From positions 992,001 to 1,056,000 of the forward strand of contig NZ_CP041091.1 in assembly GCF_006494815.1 (NCBI RefSeq): 64,000 nt of DNA. Reading direction: 5' to 3'. Below the pieces are notes generated by a model. That model did not search any database. It was given only the letters and a program-made list of their open reading frames with translations, and had not been told where the DNA came from. The number at the start of each line of letters is the position of its first letter. Position 1 is the stretch's first letter. This DNA is from Nocardioides sambongensis (lineage in GTDB: Bacteria > Actinomycetota > Actinomycetes > Propionibacteriales > Nocardioidaceae). Below are positions 1 to 8,815 of this stretch, piece after piece. The position numbers and the translations under genes are program-made.

Positions 1-225
1 CGGCGGCAGCACGCCGATGGCGTCGATGGCGCTCACGAACGAGAAGGACCGCCCGGCCAGGTAGTCCGAGGAGCCGGAGCACCAGAACCCGATGTCCTTC
101 TTGGTCCAGCCGGTCTGCTCGTAGCAGTCGGCGAAGAGGGGGACGAGCATCTCCGCGCACTGCGGGGACCCGTCGTAGTCCTGCAACTGTCGCTGGGCGA
201 ACCCGACGACGGCGACGTCACGCAT
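1..225 (-). CDS. Lipid-transfer-type thiolase, N-terminal part only
   Basis: The gene runs off the left edge; 75 residues are visible, starting MRDVAVVGFAQRQ, the usual opening strand of thiolase-fold 'lipid-transfer protein' (Ltp/SCP2-thiolase) members. The catalytic cysteine region lies outside the window. The ATG at 225 follows the stop of the DUF35 gene by 21 nt, so the two form an operon. Thiolases of this kind pair with a DUF35 protein to make a functional thiolase or aldolase in sterol side-chain degradation; the M. tuberculosis order Rv3520c / Rv3521-Rv3522-Rv3523 (F420 oxidoreductase, DUF35, ltp4, ltp3) is the same as here. The family call is sound; the exact step (beta-ketothiolase or retro-aldolase) is not decidable from this fragment. 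Confidence 0.8.
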   Translation of the reverse strand, partial: MRDVAVVGFAQRQLQDYDGSPQCAEMLVPLFADCYEQTGWTKKDIGFWCSGSSDYLAGRSFSFVSAIDAIGVLPP

Positions 226-246
226 GTCAGTACCTTTCCGGTCCGC

Positions 247-1221
247 TCAGAGGTGGTGCTTGTAGGTGTCGTAGTCCGCGTCCGGGTCACCGGTCGGCGC
301 GAAGTGGCTGATGTTCTCGATGGTGGTGCCCCACTCCTCGCGGGGCTTCCAGGCGGCCTTGACCCGCAGTCCCATCCGCACCTCGTCGACGGGGATGTCG
401 AGGATCAGGTGCTGCAGGGCGATGTCGGCGCCGTCGAGCAGGATGTAGGCGGAGACGTAGGGCGGCTTGATCTTCTGACCCATGAACGGCACGTTGACGA
501 TGCAGAACGTGGTGACGGTGCCGGTGTCGGAGAGCTCGACCTCCTCGACGGTCGGCACGCCGTCGGTGGGGCAGGCCGGACGCGGTGGCACGTACACCTT
601 CTGGCAGCTCGGGCACCGCTGGCCGACGATCCGTCCCTGCGCCAGGCCGCGGAAGAAGGCGGACTCCTCGGGGGAGGCGGCGTAGGTGTAGTCGAGGCTG
701 ACCGGCGTGACGATGCCGCTGACCGGGTCGGCGGAGGATGCCGCGGCGGCGCCTGGCTCGGCGTCTGTCCCGGCGGCTGTCCCGGCGGCGTCGGCCGGCT
801 CGAAGACGACGTCGGTGATCAGTCCGGTGCGCTCGGCCGCCCAACGGGCGCGCACCCGCATCCCGGTGGTGATCTGATCGGGCGCGCTGACGTCGACCGC
901 GTGCAGGATCGGCGCGTCCGCCCCGTCCAGGGTGACCAGGGCGAAGGCGAACGGCCGGTCGAAGGGCTGCCCGGCGACCGGCTCGCTCACCCAGGTCCAC
1001 GAGGAGACCGTTCCGGTGTCGGGCAGGTCGACGAAGTCGGTGGTCGGCCGGTGGGAGACCGGGTCGAACTCCGGAGGCGGTACGACGACGCGGCCGTCGC
1101 TGGTGCGAGCACCCACGAACGTTGCGTCGCGCAGGCCGGTGAGGAATCGTCCGAGCACCGGGCCGACGGATCGGGTGTAGTCGAAGGCGACCGTCACCGG
1201 CGCCGAGAGTGTGCGACTCAT
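247..1221 (-). CDS. Tandem DUF35/OB-fold protein with one zinc ribbon (thiolase partner)
   Basis: A 324-residue protein starting MSRTLSAP. It contains two DUF35-type OB-fold halves (about residues 1-145 and 170-324) joined by an Ala-rich linker. Only the second half has the rubredoxin-like zinc ribbon, visible as RCPSCQKVYVPPRPACPTDG near residues 200-220. DUF35 proteins bind acyl-CoA and complete the active site of lipid-transfer thiolases. The KstR box at 1231 ends ten bases before the start, and a TTCACT element 7 nt upstream of the ATG may be a leaderless -10. It is first in the operon with the thiolase to its left. The longer open frame reaching 1692 was not used because it would cross the KstR box and run deep into the divergent gene. 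Confidence 0.85.
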   Translation of the reverse strand: MSRTLSAPVTVAFDYTRSVGPVLGRFLTGLRDATFVGARTSDGRVVVPPPEFDPVSHRPTTDFVDLPDTGTVSSWTWVSEPVAGQPFDRPFAFALVTLDGADAPILHAVDVSAPDQITTGMRVRARWAAERTGLITDVVFEPADAAGTAAGTDAEPGAAAASSADPVSGIVTPVSLDYTYAASPEESAFFRGLAQGRIVGQRCPSCQKVYVPPRPACPTDGVPTVEEVELSDTGTVTTFCIVNVPFMGQKIKPPYVSAYILLDGADIALQHLILDIPVDEVRMGLRVKAAWKPREEWGTTIENISHFAPTGDPDADYDTYKHHL

Positions 1222-1230
1222 GCCCGAAAG

Positions 1231-1244
1231 TGAAACACGTTCTA
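1231..1244. promoter_or_regulatory. KstR operator (shared, divergent)
   Basis: The 14 bases tgaaacacgttcta match the KstR consensus TnnAACnnGTTnnA at every fixed position. The site lies between the divergent DUF35/thiolase operon and the F420-type oxidoreductase, as in the M. tuberculosis Rv3520c-Rv3521 gap. A rightward -10-like TACTAT (1243-1248) overlaps its right end. KstR is the TetR-family repressor of sterol catabolism, released by a sterol-derived acyl-CoA. The kstR gene itself is not in the window. Confidence 0.85.
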
Positions 1245-1288
1245 CTATTCTCGACAAGCATTCAGCAGCAGGGATCGAAGGAGACCGG

Positions 1289-2332
1289 ATGAAGCTCGGA
1301 CTGCAACTGGGGTACTGGGGCGCGCAGCCGCCGACCGGCGTCGCGGAGTTGGTGCGCGCCGCGGAGGAGGCCGGGTGGGACGCGCTGTTCACCGCGGAGG
1401 CCTGGGGGAGTGACGCGTTCACCCCGTTGGCCTGGTGGGGCCGCGAGACCTCGACCCTGCGGCTGGGCACCTCGATCGTCCAGATGTCGGGTCGGACCCC
1501 GACCTCCATCGCGATGCACGCACTGACGCTCGACCACCTCACCGGCGGCCGGATGATCCTCGGGATGGGGGTGAGCGGTCCCCAGGTGGTCGAGGGCTGG
1601 TACGGCCAGCCCTTCTCCAAGCCGCTGGCGCGCACCCGCGAGGCGGTCTCGATCATCCGGCAGGTGCTCGCCCGCGAGACACCGGTCACCAACGACGGCG
1701 AGCACTATCCGCTGCCCTACGCCGGCCCGCGCTCGGTCGGTCTCGGCAAGCCGCTCAAGCCGATCGTGCACCCGCTGCGCGCCGACCTGCCGATCTGGCT
1801 CGGCGCGGAGGGACCCAAGAACGTGGCTCAGACCGCGGAGATCGCCGACGGCTGGATACCGATCTTCTACACGCCCCGGTCCGCTGGGATGTACCAGCCC
1901 TGGCTCGACGAGGGCTTCGCTCGCCCGGGTGCACGACGTACCCGTGAGGACTTCGAGATCGCGGCCACCTGCCACCTGCAGATCGTGGAGAACGCCGAGC
2001 AGAAGCAGCAGGCGCTGGACGCGATGAAGCCCTTCGCCTCTCTCTACATGGGCGGGATGGGAGCCAAGGAGCAGAACTTCCACACCCAGGTCTTCGCGCG
2101 GATGGGCTACGGCGACCTCGCCGAGAAGGTGCAGGAGCTCTACCTGGCCGGCCGCAAGGACGAGGCCACCGCGCTGATCCCCGACGAGCTCGTCGACGAC
2201 CTGCACATCATCGGCACCCCGGGCGAGGTGCGGGAGCGGGTCGCGCAGTGGGAGGAGACCGGCGTGACCACGCTGCTGTTGAGCGCCCGGACCGCCGACG
2301 ACGTCCGGTCGGTGGCCGAGGCGCTGGGGTGA
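1289..2332 (+). CDS. LLM-class F420-dependent oxidoreductase (Rv3520c-like)
   Basis: A 347-residue luciferase-like monooxygenase fold protein (MKLGLQLGYWGAQPP at the N terminus, LTGGRMILGMGVSGPQVVEGW in the cofactor-binding region). These proteins use coenzyme F420 or flavin for hydride transfer. The ATG at 1289 is preceded by a good ribosome site, gaaggag, at 1276-1282, and a TACTAT -10 at 1243 gives a leader of about 35-40 nt. Its position and the KstR box match M. tuberculosis Rv3520c, whose exact substrate in cholesterol catabolism is, to my knowledge, unsettled. A strong hairpin directly after the stop ends the unit. Confidence 0.88.
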   Translation: MKLGLQLGYWGAQPPTGVAELVRAAEEAGWDALFTAEAWGSDAFTPLAWWGRETSTLRLGTSIVQMSGRTPTSIAMHALTLDHLTGGRMILGMGVSGPQVVEGWYGQPFSKPLARTREAVSIIRQVLARETPVTNDGEHYPLPYAGPRSVGLGKPLKPIVHPLRADLPIWLGAEGPKNVAQTAEIADGWIPIFYTPRSAGMYQPWLDEGFARPGARRTREDFEIAATCHLQIVENAEQKQQALDAMKPFASLYMGGMGAKEQNFHTQVFARMGYGDLAEKVQELYLAGRKDEATALIPDELVDDLHIIGTPGEVRERVAQWEETGVTTLLLSARTADDVRSVAEALG

Positions 2333-2337
2333 GCCGC

Positions 2338-2368
2338 GTGCCGGGTGGGCGGCGCGCCCACCCGGCAC
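2338..2368. terminator. Bidirectional hairpin terminator
   Basis: Perfect 14-bp stem (gtgccgggtgggcg with its complement at 2355-2368) and a 3-nt loop. It sits between the convergent F420 oxidoreductase and aldehyde dehydrogenase genes. There is no T-run, as is common for actinobacterial terminators. Confidence 0.75.
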
Positions 2369-2396
2369 ACCCGGGCTCCCCGAAGAACCGCGCAGG

Positions 2397-4124
2397 TCAG
2401 CCGCGCAGGGCGGAGGCGAAGATCGCCGGCAGGCCGCGCCACCGGGGGTGAGCGGCGAACCGGGTCAGGCGCCGACCGGTGGTGGTCGCGGTGCGGTTGT
2501 CCACGAACCACGGTGGTTTGGGTGCCAGGCTCCACTCGCCGTGCACGATCGAGCGTGGCGAGGGCCGGAAGGGACCTCGGACGACGGTGCGCTCCACGCC
2601 GTCGAGCAGGAGCGCGTTGTGCACGATGCCGCGACCGCTCTGGATGTCGTCGAGCGGGTGCCCCGGGAAGGCGCCCCAGGTGGCGTTCGCGGTGAGGTAG
2701 CCCACCCCGGTCCACACGTTGATCCCGATCGTGCCGTAGCGCAGCCGGGCGACCTGGTCCTCGAAGCCCTCGCCCAACGCCCGGCGGGTACGGGGGTGAA
2801 GGACGATGTTGGCGCCCAGGGTGCCGCGCAGCCGGTCGTTGCAGAAGTCGACCGCGCGCGCCAGGAAGTCCGACCCGCGGCCGGGTATCTCGGTGACGCC
2901 GAGCACCGGCCCGAAGAACTCGGAGCGGAAGGCGGGCTCCGTCGGATCCGCCGGGTCCAGGCCGGTGATCAGGGTGCGCTCGGCGGTGCCGCCGACCGGG
3001 ACCGCCCGCGGGTGCGCCCGGCGGGCATCGTCGGCCCGCGCCACGGTTCCCGGATACCACGGCAGCCGCGCAGGAGCCGCAGCCAGGGCCTCCGTGAGCT
3101 CGCGGAGGAAGTCGTCCTTCTGCTCCCAGTCCGCGCTGAGCACCACCACCTGTGCCGCGATGCAGTTGCTGCCGCCGTTGTGCAGCCGCTGGGTCGCGAT
3201 GTGCTGGGCCTGGAACCGCAGGTCCCGCTTCGACCACTTCCCGGGCACCACGACGACCGGCGCCGCGCCGCCCAGCTCGCTGGTGATCGGCTTGGTCAGC
3301 GCGGGCGTGCCGGCCGCGCGGTTGGCGCGGGCGGTCTCACCGGTACCCCAGACGATCGCATCGTGGGTGGCCTCACTGCCGGTCATGTGCACCGCCGCGA
3401 CGTCCGGATGCTCGATCAGTGCGGCGCCGAGCTCGAGGCCGCCGGTGACGATCTCGATGGCCCCGATCTCGATGAACGGCGCGAAGATCCGTCGGTACAC
3501 CTCGGCCAGCGGGTCCGAGATCGGGTTGAGCTTGACCGCGGCGACACGGTTGTCGGCGTACAGCACGTAGAGGAGGTCGCTGGGCACGATCGAGGTGATG
3601 TTGCCCGCCCCCAGGACGGCCGCCACGCCCGCGGTGTCGTCGGGGGTGCGCTGACCGAGACCCTGGCCGGCCACGAGCTCGTCCTCCCCGACGCCGGGGC
3701 GCATCCAGACCTGCGCGGTGAAGCCGTTGAGCAGGAGCCACTCGAAGGGGTTGGACGGCAGGACGTCGACGGCGATCCGATCACCGGCGATGCGGCGTAC
3801 GTCGAACCCGGCGAGCGGGTCGCCGCCCTCGGCCATGACGGTGAGGGTGCGGTGCAGGGCCTGCACGTAGCTCGCGGTCGCCCACGGGCCGCTCATCCAC
3901 TCCTCGCCGACGAGCGGTGAGTCCGCGGGCAGGCCCTTGATCTCGCACGCGATCCGGACCCAGTCCTCGGCACACTCGTCGACGAGCGCGACGAACCGGG
4001 TCAGCAGCGCTGCCCGCTCGGCCAGCGGGGTGCGCGCCCACCTCGTCTCACCGGCGGTGAGTCGTTCGACGATCAGGTCGGCCGCCAGCGCCGCGCTGGT
4101 GGCGGCGTCCGCCTCGGTGCTCAT
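2397..4124 (-). CDS. NAD(P)-dependent aldehyde dehydrogenase
   Basis: A 575-residue aldehyde dehydrogenase superfamily member. The general-base glutamate is in TSELGGAAP (about residue 281) and the catalytic cysteine in HNGGSNCIAAQ (about residue 320); the nucleotide-binding segment includes VAAVKLNPISDP. It is longer than the 480-500 residues usual for the family, with an extended C terminus of the kind seen in a group of actinobacterial paralogues. Its ATG overlaps the stop of the upstream GMC oxidoreductase (ATGA at 4121-4124), so the two are translationally coupled and probably act in sequence: alcohol to aldehyde to acid. No KstR box precedes this unit. Confidence 0.9.
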   Translation of the reverse strand: MSTEADAATSAALAADLIVERLTAGETRWARTPLAERAALLTRFVALVDECAEDWVRIACEIKGLPADSPLVGEEWMSGPWATASYVQALHRTLTVMAEGGDPLAGFDVRRIAGDRIAVDVLPSNPFEWLLLNGFTAQVWMRPGVGEDELVAGQGLGQRTPDDTAGVAAVLGAGNITSIVPSDLLYVLYADNRVAAVKLNPISDPLAEVYRRIFAPFIEIGAIEIVTGGLELGAALIEHPDVAAVHMTGSEATHDAIVWGTGETARANRAAGTPALTKPITSELGGAAPVVVVPGKWSKRDLRFQAQHIATQRLHNGGSNCIAAQVVVLSADWEQKDDFLRELTEALAAAPARLPWYPGTVARADDARRAHPRAVPVGGTAERTLITGLDPADPTEPAFRSEFFGPVLGVTEIPGRGSDFLARAVDFCNDRLRGTLGANIVLHPRTRRALGEGFEDQVARLRYGTIGINVWTGVGYLTANATWGAFPGHPLDDIQSGRGIVHNALLLDGVERTVVRGPFRPSPRSIVHGEWSLAPKPPWFVDNRTATTTGRRLTRFAAHPRWRGLPAIFASALRG

Positions 4125-5707
4125 CGGGCCGCAGCGATCATGGCGGCGGCCTTCTCGCCGACCAGCACGCTGGGCGCGTGCGTGTTGCCGTGCGTGACGG
4201 TCGGGAACACCGAGGCGTCCGCGACGCGCAGCCCGCTCACACCGTGGACGCGCAGCTCGTGGTCGACCACGCCGTCGGCCTCCGAGCCCATCCGGGCCGT
4301 GCACGAGGGGTGGTAGGTGTGCACGATGTTGCGCCGGATGTCCGCCTCGAGCTCGGCCCGCGTCCGGACGCTGGCCGGCGGGTGCAGGTGGCGGGTGGTG
4401 AGCGGCTTGAGCGCAGCGGAGTCGGCGACCGCCCGGATCCGCTCGATCGCGGCGACCATCGAGTCCATCTCGGCCGGGTCGGACATGTAGTTGAACCGCG
4501 CCGCGACCTGGGCCTTCGGGTCCGCGCTGCGCAGCCGGACCGACCCACGGCTCTTCGAGCCGATCAGCGATGCGGCGATCACGTAGGCGGCCTTGTCGTG
4601 GGTGGAGAAGCCGTTGTCCCAGAAGTACGCGGGCCCGCCGACCAGCTGGATGTCGGGCGTCTCCTCGTCGGGTCGGGTGCGGAGGAAGCCGGTGACCTCC
4701 GCGATCGGCGAGGTCAGCAGTCCCTTGCGCGCGGCGAGGTACTTCACGAGCTGGATCGGGGACTCCGCCTCGGCCAGCGTGCCCTTCGCGCTGGTCTCGA
4801 AGTTCGCGGTGTAGAACGGGTGGTCCATCAGGTGGGCGCCGACGTTCGGGTTGTCCAGCAGCGTGGCGATGCCGTGCTCGGCGAGGTGGTCGGCCGGACC
4901 GATCCCCGAGAGCATCAGCAGCTGCGGAGTGTTGAAGGCGCCGGCGGACAGGATCACCTCGCGGTCGGCGCGGATCGTCCGCAGCCTCCCCTCGACCTCC
5001 ACCTCGACGCCGACGGCCCGGCCGCCCTCGACCGAGACCCGGTGCACCTGGGCGTCGGAGAGCAGGGTGAAGTTGGCACGCTTGAGCGCGGGCCGCACGT
5101 AGCCGTCGGCGGTCGTCCACCGCTGACCCCGGCGCAGCGTCGACTGGTGGTTGCCCGCGCCGAGCTGGTCGGCGCCGTTGCAGTCGTCGTTGCGGGGCAT
5201 GCCGGTCTCGACCATGCCCGCGACGATCCGGTCCGAGAGCGGGTTCCGATCGCGCTGGTCCTCGATGTAGAGCGGGCCGACGGCGCCGTGGTACTGGCTG
5301 GCGCCACGCGAGTTGCGCTCGGAGACCTTGAAGAGCGGCAGCACCTCGTCGTACGACCAGCCGACCGCGCCGCCCTTGGCCCAGTCGTCGTAGTCGTGAC
5401 GGCTGCCGCGGACGTACATCATCGCGTTCATGCCGCTGCACCCGCCGAGGTAGCGGGCGCGCGGGTGGTAGAGGACGCGATCGTCGAGGCCGGGCTCCGG
5501 CTCCGTCATCACGGCCCAGTCCAGGTCGGTCTTGAACTGCTTGGCGAAGGCGGCGGGCACCTTCACCTCCATCCCCGTCTTGCGCGGGCCGGCCTCGATG
5601 AGGAGCACCCTGTTGTCGGGGTTCTCCGAGAGCCGGCCGGCCACCACGGAGCCCGCGGACCCCGAGCCCACCACGATGTAGTCGTACGTCGCCATGTCAG
5701 TCATCAC
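4121..5707 (-). CDS. GMC-family FAD oxidoreductase (alcohol/choline dehydrogenase type)
   Basis: A 528-residue glucose-methanol-choline oxidoreductase. It opens with the FAD dinucleotide fold (YIVVGSGSAGSVVAGRLSE), followed by both GMC signatures (around RARYLGGCSGMNAMMYVRG and SAGAFNTPQLLMLSGIGP) and the catalytic histidine regions HPSCTARMG and THGNTHAPS near the C terminus. It oxidises a primary alcohol with FAD; the substrate cannot be read from sequence. Starts at 5707 or 5704 are both possible; agg-cgagg lies just upstream, so 5707 is used. It is the first gene of a two-gene operon with the aldehyde dehydrogenase and diverges from a PucR-type regulator. Confidence 0.88.
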   Translation of the reverse strand: MMTDMATYDYIVVGSGSAGSVVAGRLSENPDNRVLLIEAGPRKTGMEVKVPAAFAKQFKTDLDWAVMTEPEPGLDDRVLYHPRARYLGGCSGMNAMMYVRGSRHDYDDWAKGGAVGWSYDEVLPLFKVSERNSRGASQYHGAVGPLYIEDQRDRNPLSDRIVAGMVETGMPRNDDCNGADQLGAGNHQSTLRRGQRWTTADGYVRPALKRANFTLLSDAQVHRVSVEGGRAVGVEVEVEGRLRTIRADREVILSAGAFNTPQLLMLSGIGPADHLAEHGIATLLDNPNVGAHLMDHPFYTANFETSAKGTLAEAESPIQLVKYLAARKGLLTSPIAEVTGFLRTRPDEETPDIQLVGGPAYFWDNGFSTHDKAAYVIAASLIGSKSRGSVRLRSADPKAQVAARFNYMSDPAEMDSMVAAIERIRAVADSAALKPLTTRHLHPPASVRTRAELEADIRRNIVHTYHPSCTARMGSEADGVVDHELRVHGVSGLRVADASVFPTVTHGNTHAPSVLVGEKAAAMIAAAR

Positions 5708-5815
5708 CCTCGCCTCACCCTTGTCTCACCCTTGCGTCGTCATCGCGCGGCCGCCGCCACTGTGGCGGTCGTCACGTCGGTCCTCGTACGGTGTCAACGC
5801 GGGACTCGCGGGCGC

Positions 5816-5831
5816 TTGGCGTTGCAGCCAA
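5816..5831. promoter_or_regulatory. Inverted repeat between GMC gene and PucR-type regulator
   Basis: The bases ttggc-gttgca-gccaa form a 5-bp inverted repeat with 6-bp spacing in the 188-bp divergent intergenic region. The location fits an operator for the neighbouring regulator, but this is inference from symmetry and position only. Confidence 0.35.
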
Positions 5832-5895
5832 ACCTGGGCTCCGCCATTGTGTGCCTGACCAACCGGAGGCGGGCGTGGGGCGAAGGGATGCGGCG

Positions 5896-7148
5896 GTGAC
5901 GGCGAGCGTGGCTTCCATGCGGGTGTGGCTGGAGCGGTACGCCGAGGAGGCCGTGGTGCCGCCGATCTCCGACGAGGTGCCCCGCCGGATCGACGAGCAC
6001 ATCGCCGGGCAGATGCCCGAGCTCGCCCAGGACCCGATGCTGGTCGCCGACCTGCACGCCAGCACCCGTGCCCAGTGGCGGGTGTTCGCCGCCAACCTCA
6101 CCTCCGCGCACAGCTTCACCCCGCTGCCGCAGGCCGCCGATCTCGCCCGTTCGCTGGCCCGCCGCGGGTTGGAGCTGAGCGTCCTGCTCAAGGTGTACCG
6201 CTCGGCCCACAAGGTCCTCTTCGACTACTTCGCCGAGGTCACCGCGGCGCTCGGCCCGCAGGACCCGGCCCCGACGAGCTGCTCACCTACCTCTGGAGCC
6301 GGGGCGAGCAGTGGCTCAACGACTCGGTCGAGGCGCTGATCGACACCTACGGCGACGAACGCCAGCGCCTGGTCGCCGGCGCGGTCCAGCAGCGTTCGGA
6401 GCTGGTCAGCACGCTGTTGGGCGGCGCCGGCGGAGACATCGACCGGATCTCGCGGGACCTGGGGCACCAGGTCGCCCACTGGCAGACGGCCGCGGTGCTG
6501 TGGCTCGACGACAACGACGACCCGACGACGACGAGCAGCGCCCTGAGTGACCTGACGGCAGCGTTCGCCCGCGCGCTCGACGCTCCGCCACCGCTCACCC
6601 TGGTCGCGGGAAGTCGCGAGCTCTGGCTCTGGGCAGCCACCGCACGCAGGCCGGATCCCGGACGGATCGAGGACGTCGCCACCGTCCTGGCGGAGGCGGG
6701 CGCCCATCTGGCCGTCGGGATGCCGGCCCGCGGACTGGCGGGCTTCCGGTCCAGTCATCTGGAGGCCCGCGCGGTGGAGCGGTTGGGCCTCGCGGCACGT
6801 CGATCACCCGCTCTGCTGTCCTACCCCGACGTCGAGCTCCTCTGCCTGGTCGCCGATGCGCCGGAGCTGGTGCACCGGATGGTCGGGCGGGAGCTCGGCG
6901 ACCTCGCCTCACCCGACCGCAACGTCGCCCTGGTGCGGGAGACGGTGCTGGCCCACCTGGAGGGTGGCCTGAACGTGGAGGCCACGGCGGAGCGGATGTT
7001 CGTGCACAAGAACACCATCCGCTACCGCCTGGCGCGGGCCGAGGAGCTCCTGGGCCACCCGCTCGCCGAGCGGGTGGCCCTCCTCGAGCTCGCCCTGCGT
7101 CACGTCGTCCTGCACGGGCTGCCCGAGGAGTCCTCCACGCAGGCCTGA
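5896..7148 (+). CDS. PucR/CdaR-type transcriptional regulator (frame broken once)
   Basis: The reading frame starts at GTG 5896 (gaaggg upstream) and shifts near 6269-6272, where a cccc run appears to have lost one C. Restoring it joins VTAALGPQDPAP to DELLTYLWSRGEQWL and gives 417 residues. The C terminus has the PucR helix-turn-helix, NVEATAERMFVHKNTIRYRL, with the HKNTxxYRL core typical of the family; the N-terminal half resembles the sensor-like domain of actinobacterial PucR regulators. It diverges from the GMC-aldehyde dehydrogenase operon and probably controls it. An alternative start is the ATG at 5917. The shift is most likely a sequence error, in line with similar losses elsewhere in the window. 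Confidence 0.8.
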
Positions 7149-7238
7149 TGCCGTGTTTTGTCGTGCAGTCCGAACCCGGGCCGACGTTTTGGTCCAGCGC
7201 ATGAGCGCGGCCCGGCCGGCGACTGCGACCTTCGTCAC

Positions 7239-8744
7239 ATGAACGCGAATCTCTACGGTCTCCTCGCAGCCTCGGCCGCCGCCCACCCCGCCAAGGTCGC
7301 ACTCCGGTCGAGCACCGGATCACTGTCCTACGCCGAGCTCGACGAGCTCACCGGCAGGGTCGCCGCGGACCTCCGCGGCCAGGGCGTCGGGCCCGGTGAC
7401 CGGGTGGCGATCATGTTGCCGAACGTCGCGGCGTTCGCCGTCCTCTACTACGGCGTCCTGCGCGCCGGCGCGGTGGTGGTGCCGATGAACCCGCTGCTGC
7501 GTGAGCGCGAGATCGAGCACTACCTGCGCGACCCCGAGGTGTCCGTGGTCTACGCGCTGGCCGACCTCCGCGACGTCGTCGCGCCGGTGGCCGAGCGCCT
7601 GGGCACGGTGCTGCACCCGGTGGTGCCCGGTGAGTTCGAGGCAGGCCTGAGCGAGGCCGCCGGAGACGAGACCGCCGCCGACCGGGATGCCACGGACACC
7701 GCCGTGATCCTCTACACGTCCGGGACCACCGGCCGGCCCAAGGGCGCCCAGCTCACGCACGGCAACATCGGTCGCAACGTGGAGATCGGCACCGGGATGT
7801 TCGAGATGACCGACGCCGACGTCGCGATCGGTGCGCTGCCGCTCTTCCATGCGTTCGGGCAGGTGTGCGCCCTGAACTCCGCCATCGCTCGCGGAGCCGA
7901 GCTCGTCCTCATCGGTCGCTTCGACCCGGCGCAGGTGCTCGCGGCGATGGCCGAGCACCGCGCCACGATGTTCCTCGGAGTTCCGACGATGTACGGCGCG
8001 CTCCTCCACGACCCGAGCGCGGCCTCCACCGACACCTCCTCGCTCCGTGTCTGCGTCTCCGGAGGCGCGTCGTTGCCGGTCGAGATCCTGCACGCGTTCG
8101 AGCGCGAGTTCGGGTGCACCCTGCTGGAGGGGTACGGGCTCTCCGAGACCTCTCCGATGGCGTCCTTCAACCGGCGCGAGCACCGCAAGCCGGGCTCGAT
8201 CGGCCTGCCCATCCCCGGCGTCGAGATGCGCCTGGTGGGCGCCGACGGTGCCGAGGTCGGGCCCGGCGAGATCGGCGAGATCCTGATCCGGGGGCACAAC
8301 GTCATGAAGGGCTACTGGCGGATGCCCGAGGAGACCGCCGAGGCGATCAGCGCCGACGGCTGGTTCCGGACCGGCGACCTGGCCCGCCGCGACGACGAGG
8401 GGTTCTACTTCGTCGTCGACCGTCTGAAGGAGCTGGTGATCCGCGGCGGCTACAACGTCTATCCCCGCGAGATCGAGGAGGTGCTCTACGAGCACCCGGC
8501 GGTCCGCGAGGCCGCGGTGATCGGCATCGCCCACCCCGATCTCGGCGAGGAGGTCGGGGCGGCCATCGCTCTCGTCGGCCCGGACGCCGCGACGGTGGAC
8601 GAGCTCCGGGCCTTCGTGCGCGATCGGGTGGCGCCATACAAGTACCCCCGCCACGTCTGGATCGTCGACGAGCTTCCCAAGGGTGCGACCAACAAGATCC
8701 TGAAGCGGGAGATCGCCGTCCCGGAGGTCGCCTCCCAGGGCTGA
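7239..8744 (+). CDS. Acyl-CoA synthetase (AMP-forming, FadD-type)
   Basis: A 501-residue adenylate-forming ligase with the ATP-binding loop YTSGTTGRPKGA, the GYGLSETSPM motif, the GWFRTGDLA hinge region, RGGYNVYPREIEEV and the C-terminal catalytic lysine in PKGATNKILKR. It activates a carboxylic acid to its CoA thioester. It follows the PucR-type regulator by 90 bp on the same strand and has no KstR box, so it may complete the alcohol-aldehyde-acid series of the divergent operon; this link is inference. ATG 7239 was chosen because the family start (NLYGLLAASAAAHP) begins there. A perfect hairpin follows. Confidence 0.9.
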   Translation: MNANLYGLLAASAAAHPAKVALRSSTGSLSYAELDELTGRVAADLRGQGVGPGDRVAIMLPNVAAFAVLYYGVLRAGAVVVPMNPLLREREIEHYLRDPEVSVVYALADLRDVVAPVAERLGTVLHPVVPGEFEAGLSEAAGDETAADRDATDTAVILYTSGTTGRPKGAQLTHGNIGRNVEIGTGMFEMTDADVAIGALPLFHAFGQVCALNSAIARGAELVLIGRFDPAQVLAAMAEHRATMFLGVPTMYGALLHDPSAASTDTSSLRVCVSGGASLPVEILHAFEREFGCTLLEGYGLSETSPMASFNRREHRKPGSIGLPIPGVEMRLVGADGAEVGPGEIGEILIRGHNVMKGYWRMPEETAEAISADGWFRTGDLARRDDEGFYFVVDRLKELVIRGGYNVYPREIEEVLYEHPAVREAAVIGIAHPDLGEEVGAAIALVGPDAATVDELRAFVRDRVAPYKYPRHVWIVDELPKGATNKILKREIAVPEVASQG

Positions 8745-8761
8745 GCCGACCGTGCTCTCCA

Positions 8762-8792
8762 CGGACACCGGCGAGACCCTCGCCGGTGTCCG
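8762..8792. terminator. Hairpin terminator after acyl-CoA synthetase
   Basis: Perfect 14-bp stem, cggacaccggcgag with its complement at 8779-8792, and loop acc. It lies 17 nt after the ligase stop and before the -10 of the next gene. Confidence 0.8.
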
Positions 8793-8815
8793 TGCCGGCA
8801 GGTACGGTCGGGCGC

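Noticed and set aside
2397..5441. Single 1014-codon minus-strand frame suggesting a GMC-ALDH fusion
   Set aside because: The upstream third is out of frame with the GMC oxidoreductase. The two proteins are separate and overlap by four bases.
6269..6272. Programmed frameshifting in the PucR-type gene or the other broken genes
   Set aside because: No slippery heptamer with a downstream structure is evident, and the same type of loss appears in nine unrelated genes.
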